A stretch of DNA of 61,302 bases from Yanghanlia caeni (GCA_030733815.1 JAUZQE010000018.1:1-61302), one strand, 5' to 3'; shown: positions 19,560 through 28,056, numbered from the stretch's first letter. The notes: generated by a model from the letters alone, not told the origin. A program made the numbers and translations.

Positions 19560-19990
19560 GGTGTGGCGTCGATGCGGGCGACGAGTTCCAGGCGGTTCCA
19601 GTCGCCTGCGCGTTCATAGTGCATGGATTCGAGAAAGTGCAGCATGAGGCGCAGCCCGTGGCCGCCCACCTGCGCGTCATCGAGCGAGGCATCGAGTTCG
19701 CGCGGGCGCCGTGCCGTGGGGTCGAAAGCCCTGCCGTTGTCGGACACCGTAAGAATCGCTCGGGTGGCGTCGTGCTGCAGCTGCAGGCGAATGCGGGGCT
19801 CGGCCATGTCGGGGGCCCTGTCGGTGAAGCCGTACATGGTGATGTTCGTGAGCGTTTCGTCGAGGCTGAGTCGCAGCGTGTGCACGGTGCGGGCCGGCCA
19901 GCCGGCCTCGCCGGCGATGCCGTCCAGCCATTCCAGTGCACGGGAAACCGTATCGATGCCGGGGGAAAGGGTCAGTTCGGCCGTGCTCAT
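19556..19990 (-). CDS. RsbW-like anti-sigma / GHKL serine kinase
   Basis: A 144-aa single-domain ATPase of the RsbW/SpoIIAB type, which phosphorylates a STAS antagonist and sequesters a partner protein. The N-box is intact (LRLSLDETLTNITMYGF, with E45 and N49), as are the G1 box (VSDNGRAFDP) and G2 (VGGHGLRLM), so it is probably active. It starts 9 bp after the permease gene stop and its stop overlaps the alr ATG. Cognates by proximity are the STAS protein at 21878 and the phosphatase at 13893. No sigma factor lies in the window. Confidence 0.9.
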   Translation of the reverse strand: MSTAELTLSPGIDTVSRALEWLDGIAGEAGWPARTVHTLRLSLDETLTNITMYGFTDRAPDMAEPRIRLQLQHDATRAILTVSDNGRAFDPTARRPRELDASLDDAQVGGHGLRLMLHFLESMHYERAGDWNRLELVARIDATP

Positions 19991-19999
19991 GCGATTGCC

Positions 20000-21766
20000 T
20001 CAATGTTCGAAATGTAACCGCAAGCTTGACTGACCATTGCGCTGATCGGCATGAACGCGGTCGGCCAGCCGTTGCACCAGGGTATGCGATACCTGTGCCA
20101 TCGTGCGTTCGAGCGCGGCCTCGAACGCGGCGTCGTCGGCATCGAGCAGGTTTGCCGTGGGCGTGGAGGGCGCTTCGAGCGCCAGGGGGGGCCCTTCGTG
20201 CAGCAGCTCGATGTCGAGGTTGAATTCGTCGAACCGGCCGCGGATTTCGGTGATGCGGCGCTTGCCGGACGCATGCAGGGCCTCGGCGGCTTCCAGTGCG
20301 GCCTGGGTGGCGCGGCGAATGGCGGCATGGCGCGCGCCCCAGCTGGCGCCGCTGCCTTCGATGAAGTCGGTGATGCGCTGCGCCAGGTCGCGGCTGGTGC
20401 CGGCGTCGTGCAGGGATTCGGCACGGCGCTGCGAACTGCCCAGGCGGAACAGCACGTTGAATGCAATGGCGGCTCCCCCGGCGACGACCACACCGTTGCG
20501 CCCGATGAACTGCAGGGCTTCGGGCAGCGTGTCGGCCAGATGCGGCATGAACATGACGCCGATGCCCGCGATGAAGGCAAGCCCCACCATGAAGATGCCG
20601 CGGGCGTCCATGGCGCGCGAGGCGATGAGTTCGATGCCCGAGACGACGAGATAGGCGGCCGCGTAGATGCCCACCGCACCGATGACGGAAGCCGGAATGA
20701 GCGTGAGCGCCAGCGTGGCGAAGGGCATGAAGGCGAGGGTCAGCAGCAGCGCGCCCACCACCAGGCCGATCCAGCGCGAAGTGGAGCGGCTGATGTGGCA
20801 CAGGGCGAGGTTGGCCGACGATACGGCGCTGGGGTAGCCGCCCAGTGCGGCCGCACACAGGTTGCCCAGCGCGTTGGCCCGGATGCCGCCGCCGACCATG
20901 CGCATGTCGGCGCGGCGCCAGTCGGCGTCGTTCATCTTCTGCATGAGCACTGTACACGCGAAGGTGTCGAGCTGCGTCATGAGCGCCAGCAGGGCGACCG
21001 CCACCAGCAGGCCCGCCGGCACGTCAAAGCTGGGCGCAACGAGTGTGGGCACGCCCAGAAGCGGGGTGTTCATGAGCAGTTCGCCGCCATGCAGGGCGCC
21101 CAGTACGGCGGCGAGCGCCACACCCGATGCGATGCCGGCCAGCAGCGCAAAGAGGCGCATGACCTGGCTGCCCCAGATCGACAGCACCATGATGACGGTG
21201 AGGGTCACGACGCACAGCAGGGTGTCGGTGAGGTTGGGGCCGGCTTCGGTGACCCCCAGCGAATGCGTGAGGGCCGGTTCGATGAGCGAAAGCCCCCCCA
21301 CGCACACCACGACACCGGCCACCGATGGCGGCAGCACGGCACGCAGGCGCGGCACCAGCGACCCGGCAAACAGCGCGGTGAGGCCATTCACCATGCACAC
21401 CACGACCATGCCTCCCAGGCCGTATTCGGCGCATACGAGGCCGGCCAGCGCCACCAGAATGGGGTCGGGCATGTGCACCAGCATGCTGCCGGAGCCCGTG
21501 CGCCCGCCACGCGCCTGCAGGGTGGTGGCGACGCCCATGCCGATGATGGTTGCACTGATGAAGGTGCGGGTGGTTTCGGGGTCGAGCCCGCCGATTTGTG
21601 CCACGGTGAGCGCATAAGCGATGAGGGCGAGCGCCGTGGCCACGTGTTGCGCGGCCAGTACGCCCAGTGTGGCAACTGGCGGTCGTTCAGCCGACGCGTA
21701 CAGCAGTTCGCGTGGCCGTTTCACTGCGGGAGTCGGGATCAAGCCAAACCTGGAAAAGAAGCCCAT
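20000..21766 (-). CDS. NCS2 (xanthine/uracil) permease with degenerate GHKL C-terminal domain
   Basis: A 588-aa inner-membrane protein. Residues about 30-445 form an NCS2 nucleobase-type transporter (LAAQHVATALALIAY at the start; QLDTFACTVLMQK; ALGGYPSAVSSANLALCHIS). About residues 455-588 are soluble and resemble an RsbW-like GHKL ATPase in layout (RRATQAALEAAEALHASG, RGRFDEFNLDIELLHEGPPL, ending SLRLHFEH). The N-box Asn is replaced and the G1 motif reads HEG rather than DxG, so ATP hydrolysis is unlikely. It is first gene of the operon with the kinase and alr. I infer a substrate-sensing permease whose tail docks with STAS or kinase partners. Confidence 0.85.
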   Translation of the reverse strand: MGFFSRFGLIPTPAVKRPRELLYASAERPPVATLGVLAAQHVATALALIAYALTVAQIGGLDPETTRTFISATIIGMGVATTLQARGGRTGSGSMLVHMPDPILVALAGLVCAEYGLGGMVVVCMVNGLTALFAGSLVPRLRAVLPPSVAGVVVCVGGLSLIEPALTHSLGVTEAGPNLTDTLLCVVTLTVIMVLSIWGSQVMRLFALLAGIASGVALAAVLGALHGGELLMNTPLLGVPTLVAPSFDVPAGLLVAVALLALMTQLDTFACTVLMQKMNDADWRRADMRMVGGGIRANALGNLCAAALGGYPSAVSSANLALCHISRSTSRWIGLVVGALLLTLAFMPFATLALTLIPASVIGAVGIYAAAYLVVSGIELIASRAMDARGIFMVGLAFIAGIGVMFMPHLADTLPEALQFIGRNGVVVAGGAAIAFNVLFRLGSSQRRAESLHDAGTSRDLAQRITDFIEGSGASWGARHAAIRRATQAALEAAEALHASGKRRITEIRGRFDEFNLDIELLHEGPPLALEAPSTPTANLLDADDAAFEAALERTMAQVSHTLVQRLADRVHADQRNGQSSLRLHFEH

Positions 21767-21804
21767 GTATAGTTATGATTCTTGCGATCGGTTGATGGCG
21801 CCCC

Positions 21805-21810
21805 ATTATA
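21805..21810 (-). promoter_or_regulatory. Consensus -10 box upstream of the permease-kinase-alr operon
   Basis: A perfect TATAAT reads on the minus strand in the 111-bp divergent region between the permease (start 21766) and the STAS gene (start 21878). The implied transcript would begin near 21798, about 30 bases before the permease ATG. No good -35 lies at 16-18 bp, so activator or extended contacts may be needed. Confidence 0.4.
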
Positions 21811-21877
21811 GGTGTGCGGCACAACGCCCGATACATCTGCTTAGAAATATCTTGAATAATACGGAAGTGGTTGCCAC

Positions 21878-22216
21878 ATGAGCGTTACCCGCGAAAAAAA
21901 CGGCGAGATCCTGATTGTCTCTGCTGCCGGCCAGATCAACAGCGCCAATGCTGCTGAACTGGAAACCTGCCTGCTTGAATGGGTGCAGGAAGGCGAGCAC
22001 AAATGGGTGCTCGATATGGCAGGAGTAGAGTACATTTCCAGCGCCGGCCTGCGCGTGGTGCTGCTGCTGGCCAAGCGGCTCAAGCAGAACGGCGGCCACC
22101 TGGTGCTGTGCTCTCTGCAGCCGCACGTGCTCGAAGTGTTCGATATCAGCGGCTTTCTTTCCATACTCGACGTGGCCGATTCGCGCGATGCCGCGCTCGG
22201 GCGTCACGCCGCCTAG
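21878..22216 (+). CDS. STAS-domain anti-sigma factor antagonist
   Basis: A 112-aa single STAS domain of the SpoIIAA/RsbV class. The segment LDMAGVEYISSAGLRV (about residues 45-60) contains the phospho-acceptor position (S54/S55, most likely S55). The fold runs from MSVTREKNGEILIVSAAGQI to the end with no extra domain. The unphosphorylated form would bind the RsbW-like kinase, and the SpoIIE phosphatase would regenerate it. It is divergent from the permease operon and preceded by a GGAAG ribosome-binding site. It is convergent with pxpC, with a 24-bp gap. Confidence 0.93.
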   Translation: MSVTREKNGEILIVSAAGQINSANAAELETCLLEWVQEGEHKWVLDMAGVEYISSAGLRVVLLLAKRLKQNGGHLVLCSLQPHVLEVFDISGFLSILDVADSRDAALGRHAA

Positions 22217-22240
22217 GCCGCTTTTTCCCGCTGCCCGGTT

Positions 22241-23245
22241 TCAGCTTGCGCGCACGCTGCGCGCGATGCGCTCGCGCATGGGTGCGAGCGATGCCGCCAG
22301 GCTGGCCAGCGCCTGTTCGCGCAGGTTGTCCAGCTGCTGTGCCTGCGCCAGCTCGATTTCTTCGAAGCGCACGGTTTCACCGGGCATGCACTGCGCAAGC
22401 TGCGAAAGATCCACCGACGCCACGTGGCCGATCTTCGGGTAGCCGCCGATCGACTGGCGGTCGGCCATCAGCACGATGGGCTGGCCGTCGGCGGGCACCT
22501 GTATGGTGCCGAAGGTGGCCCCTTCCGACAGCAGCTGACGGTTCTCGCGTACGTTCAGGGCGGGCCCGGCAAGGCGGTAGCCCATGCGATCGGACTCATT
22601 CGCGATGCGGAACTCGCTGTTGAACAGCGTGTGCAGCGCCTCGTCGGTGAACAGCCCGGTTTGCGGCCCGCGCATCACGCGCAGGCGCCGGCGCGGGTTG
22701 TAGGCGAGCGGTGCTGACAGATAGATCGCCATTTTCTGCAGGTCGTCTGCCAGCGACGCGTGTGCCGCTTCGTCGAGAGGCACGTTCAACGGCAGCACGT
22801 CGTCTTTCTGCAGGGCGCGGCCGTGGTAGCCGCCCAGCCTGCCGCGCAGGTAGGTGCTCTGGCTGCCCAAGACGTGCGGCAGTGCAATGCCGCCATGCCA
22901 TGCAATGTAACAGCGTACCCCGCTGCGGCGTGCACCGAATGCCAGTACATCGCCCGCGCGCAGCACCAGCGGACGGCCGATCGGCACGGGCGTGCCGTTC
23001 ACCGTGGGGCTCAGGTCGGCGCCGGCCAGAGCGATGCAGGCCGGGGCGTCGAAGCGCAGCGTGGGCCCCATGAGGGTGACTTCGAGCGTGGCCAGGTCGC
23101 GCTCGTTTCCGGCAATGAGATTGGCCAGTTGGTGCGCACGCAAGTCCATAGCGCCGCACACAGGCATGCCCAGATGCTGAAAACCGTGGCGGCCGGTGTC
23201 CTGGAAGGTGCTTGCCAGGCCGGGGCGAATGACGGTGACGCTCAT
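22241..23245 (-). CDS. pxpC: 5-oxoprolinase subunit C (biotin-dependent carboxylase-like, KipA family)
   Basis: One part of the PxpABC ATP-dependent 5-oxoprolinase that opens pyroglutamate to glutamate. The 334-aa protein has the family start (VIRPGLASTFQDTGRHGFQHLG) and VPADGQPIVLMADRQSIGGYPKIG near residues 270-295. The ATG overlaps the pxpB stop by four bases. PxpA (LamB/YcsF) is absent from the window, so the complex needs a distant gene or this pair acts as a KipIA-like module. Confidence 0.9.
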   Translation of the reverse strand: MSVTVIRPGLASTFQDTGRHGFQHLGMPVCGAMDLRAHQLANLIAGNERDLATLEVTLMGPTLRFDAPACIALAGADLSPTVNGTPVPIGRPLVLRAGDVLAFGARRSGVRCYIAWHGGIALPHVLGSQSTYLRGRLGGYHGRALQKDDVLPLNVPLDEAAHASLADDLQKMAIYLSAPLAYNPRRRLRVMRGPQTGLFTDEALHTLFNSEFRIANESDRMGYRLAGPALNVRENRQLLSEGATFGTIQVPADGQPIVLMADRQSIGGYPKIGHVASVDLSQLAQCMPGETVRFEEIELAQAQQLDNLREQALASLAASLAPMRERIARSVRAS

Positions 23246-23958
23246 GCTTGCGGCCAGTTCGTGAAGTCGTGTTCCGTAATGGGAACGAAGCGCACGCTGT
23301 CGCCGGGCGCCACGGTGGTGGCAGGCTGGCGCAGCGGGTCGAACAGGACCAGCGGCGTGCGACCGATGATGTTCCAGCCGCCGGGCGACGCGTTCGGGTA
23401 AATGAAGGTCTGGCGGTTGGCGACCCCCACCGAACCGGCGGGAATCACCGTGCGCGGGGTGGCGCGGCGCGGCAGCGCGAAGCGTGCGTCGAGCACGCCG
23501 GTAAACGGAGCGCCGGGCGCGAACCCCAGCATGAACACGTGCTGCAGCTCGCGGGTATGCAGCGCGATGACGTCGTCTGTGGAAATGCCCAGCTGCTGCG
23601 CGACATCGGCCAGATCGGGGCCATATTCGCCGCCATAGCACACCGGAATGTCGATCACGTTACTCGCGTGCGCCGCGGCGTCGAGATCCGCCGCGTTCAG
23701 CACGTGCTCGATCTCGGCTTCGAGGTTGCGCCAGCTGGTGTTGGCGGCAAAGCGGGCCGGCAGGTAGTGCACGGCCACCGTGTTGAAGGTGGGCACGATG
23801 TCGCTGACGGCCCGGATTCCGGCGTCGCGCAGTGCGGCGGCTGCGGCCGCGCAGCGCTTGCCGACCGCCACGTCGATGCCCTCGCCGAAACGGATGACGA
23901 GGCAGCGGTCGCCGTGCGCATCGATGCGCCATGGAGTATCTTCGCTGAGCTGGGGCAT
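23242..23958 (-). CDS. pxpB: 5-oxoprolinase subunit B (KipI family)
   Basis: A 238-aa protein with the allophanate-hydrolase subunit 1 / KipI fold: an N-terminal FGDxxL-like strand (GDRCLVIRFGEGIDV), IPVCYGGEYGPDL and FMLGFAPGAPFTGVLD, then PAGSVGVANRQTFIYP and PGGWNIIGRTP. It acts with PxpC in pyroglutamate hydrolysis; KipI homologues can also inhibit histidine kinases. It lies 66 bp downstream of phoR on the same strand, which could be read-through from phoBR or a separate promoter. Confidence 0.92.
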   Translation of the reverse strand: MPQLSEDTPWRIDAHGDRCLVIRFGEGIDVAVGKRCAAAAAALRDAGIRAVSDIVPTFNTVAVHYLPARFAANTSWRNLEAEIEHVLNAADLDAAAHASNVIDIPVCYGGEYGPDLADVAQQLGISTDDVIALHTRELQHVFMLGFAPGAPFTGVLDARFALPRRATPRTVIPAGSVGVANRQTFIYPNASPGGWNIIGRTPLVLFDPLRQPATTVAPGDSVRFVPITEHDFTNWPQA

Positions 23959-24024
23959 GGCTGAATCAGGATTTCAGGGGCCATCATTCTGATGCATATT
24001 CCGGCCGCCGTCGAGCCGCCGGGT

Positions 24025-25335
24025 TCAGGCTGCGCCGTCATTGGCCGCGGCGGCAATGCGCCGCGCCGGAAACACCAGCGAGAACGTGCTGCCCGAGCCG
24101 TAGCGGCTCTGGATGCGCAGCTCGGCATCGTGGCGCATGGCCACGTGCTTGGTGATCGCCAGCCCGAGGCCGGTGCCGCCGGTGGCGCGCGAACGCCCGC
24201 GGTCGGCGCGGTAGAAGCGTTCGGTGACCCGCGGCAGGTCTTTGGGCGAGATGCCGATGCCGGTGTCCTGCACCGAAAACACGGCGCTGCCGTCGTCGTC
24301 GCGGTACCAGCTGACGGTAATCGTGCCGTCTTTGGGGGTGTAGCGCACTGCATTGGTGATCAGATTCGACACCGCAGAGGCCAGTTCCGGGGCCACCCCC
24401 AGCAGCTGCAGTTCCGGCTCGCAATGCTCGACGAACACGTGCTGGTCGCGCGATAGCACGCGCCCCTGCTGCAGCGCCGTGTGAACCAGTGCGCTCATGT
24501 CGACCGGTTCGGGTTCGGCCACGGGGGTGGATTCCAGCGTGGAAAGCGTCAGCAGGTCGGAAACGATGGCTTCCATGCGCGCCGCCTGCTCGCTCATCAG
24601 TTCGACGTAGTGCTTGCGCTGTTCGCTGGTGAGCGAATCGGGCGGCATGTCCTGCAGCGTTTCCAGGAAGCCCGACAGTACGGTGAGCGGCGTGCGCAGT
24701 TCGTGCGACACGTTGGCCACGAAATCCTTGCGGGTGGTTTCCAGACGTTCGAGCTGCGTGATGTCGCGCGACACGAGCAGATAGCGGTCGATGCCGTAAT
24801 TCACCAGCTGCACCAGCAGGGTGAGCGATTGGTCGCCGCTGGCAACGTGCATTTCGACGGGTTCCGACCAGTCGTTCTGGCGTGCGTAGCGGGCGAATTC
24901 CGGGTGGCGCACGATATTGAAGATGCTGTGGCCGATGTCGGCTTTCGGCTTGAGGCCCAGGTGCTTGCGCGCGCTGCGGTTGCACCAGGTGAGCTGCATC
25001 TGGCCGTCGAGTGTGGCGGCGCCGTCGGGCAGCGCTTCGGCCGCCTGCAGCATGCGGCGAATATCGAGTTTGAGCTGGGCGATCTGTTCGCGGTCGCGAC
25101 GCAGCTTGCGGTAGATCTGCGAGAGCACGTCGTCCCAGGGGCCGACCGAGGGCGGCGGCGGGCTTTCGATATCGGCGGCCCAGCGTGAAACGCGCGACAG
25201 CTGCAGGCCGCTGACGAAGATCATGAGCAGCAGCCCGAAGGTGAACACGCTCCAGCCGACGTTGGCACCGAAGCCGGCGCCCATAACGTAACCGGCCAGG
25301 GCCCACAGCAGCACGGAGATCAGAGTTTTGGTCAT
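24025..25335 (-). CDS. phoR: Phosphate regulon sensor histidine kinase PhoR
   Basis: A 436-aa inner-membrane kinase: two N-terminal hydrophobic segments (about 5-45), a PAS domain (about 105-195; LDGQMQLTWCNRSARKHLG), a HisKA domain with the phospho-His in FVANVSHELRTPLTVL (about residue 210) and a GHKL ATPase (about 310-425; NLITNAVRYTP, DTGIGIS, GGTGLGLAI). It phosphorylates PhoB when phosphate is scarce. It lies 33 bp after phoB. No pst or phoU genes are in the window. Confidence 0.94.
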   Translation of the reverse strand: MTKTLISVLLWALAGYVMGAGFGANVGWSVFTFGLLLMIFVSGLQLSRVSRWAADIESPPPPSVGPWDDVLSQIYRKLRRDREQIAQLKLDIRRMLQAAEALPDGAATLDGQMQLTWCNRSARKHLGLKPKADIGHSIFNIVRHPEFARYARQNDWSEPVEMHVASGDQSLTLLVQLVNYGIDRYLLVSRDITQLERLETTRKDFVANVSHELRTPLTVLSGFLETLQDMPPDSLTSEQRKHYVELMSEQAARMEAIVSDLLTLSTLESTPVAEPEPVDMSALVHTALQQGRVLSRDQHVFVEHCEPELQLLGVAPELASAVSNLITNAVRYTPKDGTITVSWYRDDDGSAVFSVQDTGIGISPKDLPRVTERFYRADRGRSRATGGTGLGLAITKHVAMRHDAELRIQSRYGSGSTFSLVFPARRIAAAANDGAA

Positions 25336-25368
25336 GTCAGTGATGCGTCGTGCCCGGGGCTGGCCGGC

Positions 25369-26064
25369 TCAGGCGGCCGCAGCCAGGGCGAACCGGTACC
25401 CCGCGCCGCGCACGGTTTCGATATGGGTGTCGTGCCCGCTGGGCTCGAGCGCCTTGCGCAGCCGCCGGATGTGCACGTCGACCGTGCGTTCTTCGACAAA
25501 GACGTGGTCGCCCCAGACGCGGTCGAGCAGCTGGGCGCGCGAGAATACCCGCTCAGTGTGAGTCATGAAGAAATGCAGCAGGCGAAACTCGGTGGGGCCG
25601 ACTGACAGCGCCTGGCCCTTGCCGGTGACGCGGTGGGTGGCCGGGTCGAGCCGCAGGCCGGCGATTTCCACCACGTCGTCGGTGAGCTGGGGAGCGCGGC
25701 GGCGCAGCACCGCCTTGATGCGTGCAACGAGCTCGCGCGGCGAGAATGGTTTGGTGATGTAATCGTCGGCGCCGGCCTCCAGCCCCTCGACTTTGTCGTG
25801 TTCGGCTCCCTTTGCCGTAAGCATGATCAACGGAACCTGGCGCGTGCGCTCGTCGGCACGCAGGCTGCGCGCCAGCGTGATGCCCGAGGCGCCCGGCAGC
25901 ATCCAGTCGAGAAGGATCAGGTCGGGCAGTTCGGCGCGGATCAGGGTCTGGGCCTGCTCGGCGTCAAAAGCGCGCAATACCTTATGACCCGCGAAGGTGA
26001 GATTGACGGCAATCAGCTCCTGGATTGCGGGCTCGTCTTCCACGACGAGAATGGTAGAACTCAT
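25369..26064 (-). CDS. phoB: Phosphate regulon response regulator PhoB
   Basis: A 231-aa OmpR-family regulator. The receiver domain (about 1-120) has acidic residues ED (10-11), phospho-acceptor D53 in LILLDWMLPG and the switch Lys in DDYITKPFSPREL. The C-terminal winged helix (about 130-228) carries LLHFFMTHTERVFSRAQLLD and RTVDVHIRRLRKAL, typical of PhoB. A near-consensus Pho box sits 38 bp before the ATG, consistent with autoregulation. It is followed by phoR. Confidence 0.95.
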   Translation of the reverse strand: MSSTILVVEDEPAIQELIAVNLTFAGHKVLRAFDAEQAQTLIRAELPDLILLDWMLPGASGITLARSLRADERTRQVPLIMLTAKGAEHDKVEGLEAGADDYITKPFSPRELVARIKAVLRRRAPQLTDDVVEIAGLRLDPATHRVTGKGQALSVGPTEFRLLHFFMTHTERVFSRAQLLDRVWGDHVFVEERTVDVHIRRLRKALEPSGHDTHIETVRGAGYRFALAAAA

Positions 26065-26101
26065 GGTGATGTCATCCAGCCTTGTACACCTTCCTCATAC
26101 T

Positions 26102-26119
26102 ATGAATGAAATATGTCAG
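26102..26119 (-). promoter_or_regulatory. Pho box upstream of phoB
   Basis: The minus strand reads CTGACAT-ATTT-CATTCAT: two 7-bp direct repeats around an AT-rich 4-bp spacer. Against the consensus CTGTCAT the repeats match 6 of 7 and 5 of 7. The site lies just upstream of a -10-like TATGAG and 38 bp before the phoB ATG, the usual place for PhoB activation. The match was made by eye. Confidence 0.7.
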
Positions 26120-26214
26120 GAATGTGAAACGCGATTTTTGCACGTTCCGGGCTGCGGGGCGAATGCGCGGCGTGCAGGCGGATTGATGGCGGATTGATGT
26201 ACGATAAGCGGATC

Positions 26215-26979
26215 ATGAAAGAAACGCCTTCTTCCTCCGGAACCGAGTCCACCACCCATTTCGGGTTTCGCAGCGTGCCTGAAAGCGAAAAGGCCGCGCG
26301 GGTGGCGCAGGTGTTCCATTCAGTGGCCGATCGTTACGACGTCATGAACGACCTGATGTCGGTCGGTCTGCATCGCGCCTGGAAGGCGTTCACCATTGCG
26401 CGTGCCGACGTGCGTCCGGGCATGAAGGTGCTCGATATCGCCGGCGGCACGGGCGATCTGGCGCGCGCGTTTGCGCGTCGGGCGGGGCCTTCGGGCGAGG
26501 TCTGGCTTACCGACATCAACGAATCCATGCTGCGCGTGGGCCGCGACCGGCTGGCCGACGACGGCCTGCTGCCACCGGTGGCGGTGTGCGACGCCGAAAA
26601 ATTGCCGTTTCCGTCCGGCTACTTCGATCGCGTGAGCGTGGCCTTCGGTCTGCGCAACATGACCCACAAAGACCGGGCGCTGGCCGAGATGCGCCGGGTG
26701 CTCAAGCCGGGCGGCAAGTTGCTGGTGCTCGAGTTCTCGCGCGTGCCCAGGCCGCTGGCGCCGCTGTACGACTGGTATTCCTTCAATGTGCTGCCGTGGC
26801 TGGGCTCGAAGGTGGCCGGCGACGCCGAAAGCTACCGTTACCTGGCCGAATCCATCCGCATGCACCCCGATCAGCACACGCTGGCATCCATGCTCGAAGA
26901 AGCGGGCCTCTCGCGCGTCAAGTTCTTCAATCTCAGCGCGGGTATCGTGGCGCTGCACGAAGGGGTCAATCTGTCGTAG
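26215..26979 (+). CDS. ubiE: Ubiquinone/menaquinone biosynthesis C-methyltransferase UbiE
   Basis: SAM-dependent C-methyltransferase of ubiquinone synthesis, peripheral to the inner membrane. The 254-aa product contains [20 protein letters not shown] near the start, motif [16 protein letters not shown], and the UbiE signatures [17 protein letters not shown] and [15 protein letters not shown]. The ATG at 26215 follows a GATAAGCGGA ribosome-binding region; in-frame TTG/ATG at 26194/26197 are alternatives. It heads a ubi gene block divergent from phoB. Confidence 0.95.
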   Translation: MKETPSSSGTESTTHFGFRSVPESEKAARVAQVFHSVADRYDVMNDLMSVGLHRAWKAFTIARADVRPGMKVLDIAGGTGDLARAFARRAGPSGEVWLTDINESMLRVGRDRLADDGLLPPVAVCDAEKLPFPSGYFDRVSVAFGLRNMTHKDRALAEMRRVLKPGGKLLVLEFSRVPRPLAPLYDWYSFNVLPWLGSKVAGDAESYRYLAESIRMHPDQHTLASMLEEAGLSRVKFFNLSAGIVALHEGVNLS

Positions 26980-27093
26980 GTGTACGCCGCGTACATGGCG
27001 CTATTGGCAGAGTTTTAAGCTTCCTGTAAGATTCAGGGTTCGACAGCGATTATCATCTTCGCGCGCGTGCGCGCGTCAACAGGAGTCACCCTA

Positions 27094-28056
27094 ATGTCGC
27101 AACGTTTCTCGCGATTCTTCGCCATGGCGCTACTGGCCCTTTCGGCCGTCTCCATGCTGGCCGTACCGTTTGACGCCGAAGCGCGCCGCGCCGGCGGGGG
27201 GCGCAGCCTTGGCATGCAATCGAGCAATGTCACCCAGAAGCGCGCCGTGCAGCCGCCTGCTGCGGCCACGCCGTCGCGCAGCGCCGCCGCGCCCGCAGCC
27301 GGTGCGGCAGCCGGCAATGCCGCCGCCCGCAGCGGCATGTCGCGCTTCCTCGGCCCCATTGCCGGCATCGCCGCCGGTCTGGGCATTGCCGCGCTGCTGT
27401 CTCACCTGGGGCTGGGCGGCGCACTGCTCGAATTCCTTTCCAGCGCCATTCTGATCGGGCTGGTGGTGTTCGCCATCATGTTCCTGGTGCGCAAGCTGCG
27501 TGGCGGCGGCCGTCAGCCTGCCATGGCGCAGGCCGGCACGACCCACTACCGCAATGCCGAGCCGGCCGCACCCGTGCACCGGCGTGAGTCGCCTGCTCCG
27601 GCGGCCGCGGCGGCCGCGGCGGCCGCGGCACCCCAGCCGGCCGTACCTGCCGCACCGGTCGACACCAGCTGGTTCATTCCCGAAAATTTCGACACGCCCA
27701 CTTTCCTGGCGAACGCGAAGCAGCAGTTCATCAAGATTCAGGCGCTGTGGGATCGCGGCGACGTCGACGCACTGCGCGAATACATGACCGACGACCTGGT
27801 GGCCGAAATCAAGCCCGAACTGCTGGGCCGCGAAGGCGAAAACCACACCGAAGTGGTGCTGCTGAACGCCGAGCTGCTGGGCATCGAGCAGGTTTCGGGC
27901 GGCCACCTTGCCAGCGTGCGCTATTCGGGCATGCTACGCGAAAGCCGCGAAGGCGAGGCCTTCCGCTTCGAGGAAGTGTGGAACCTGTACAAGGGCGAAG
28001 GCATGGGCTGGCTGCTGGCCGGCATTCAGCAGATTCCGCTCGATCACGCCAGCTGA
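27094..28056 (+). CDS. Tim44-like domain membrane protein
   Basis: A 320-aa protein with a signal/anchor segment (about 6-26), an Ala/Ser/Pro-rich linker and two hydrophobic helices (about 85-105 and 112-130; GPIAGIAAGLGIAALLSHLG). A second Ala-rich linker with a 10-Ala run comes from a 9-bp GC repeat at 27601-27627. The C-terminal Tim44-like domain (about 205-318) carries QQFIKIQALWDRGDVDALR and ends in EVWNLYKG. Its function in bacteria is not settled. An AGGAG site precedes the ATG. It lies between ubiE and ubiJ, so an envelope or ubiquinone role is possible. Confidence 0.85.
   Translation: MSQRFSRFFAMALLALSAVSMLAVPFDAEARRAGGGRSLGMQSSNVTQKRAVQPPAAATPSRSAAAPAAGAAAGNAAARSGMSRFLGPIAGIAAGLGIAALLSHLGLGGALLEFLSSAILIGLVVFAIMFLVRKLRGGGRQPAMAQAGTTHYRNAEPAAPVHRRESPAPAAAAAAAAAAPQPAVPAAPVDTSWFIPENFDTPTFLANAKQQFIKIQALWDRGDVDALREYMTDDLVAEIKPELLGREGENHTEVVLLNAELLGIEQVSGGHLASVRYSGMLRESREGEAFRFEEVWNLYKGEGMGWLLAGIQQIPLDHAS

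Noticed and set aside
27601-27627. GC-rich 9-bp repeat as a separate regulatory element
   Set aside because: It lies in frame in the Tim44-like gene and simply encodes a poly-Ala linker.
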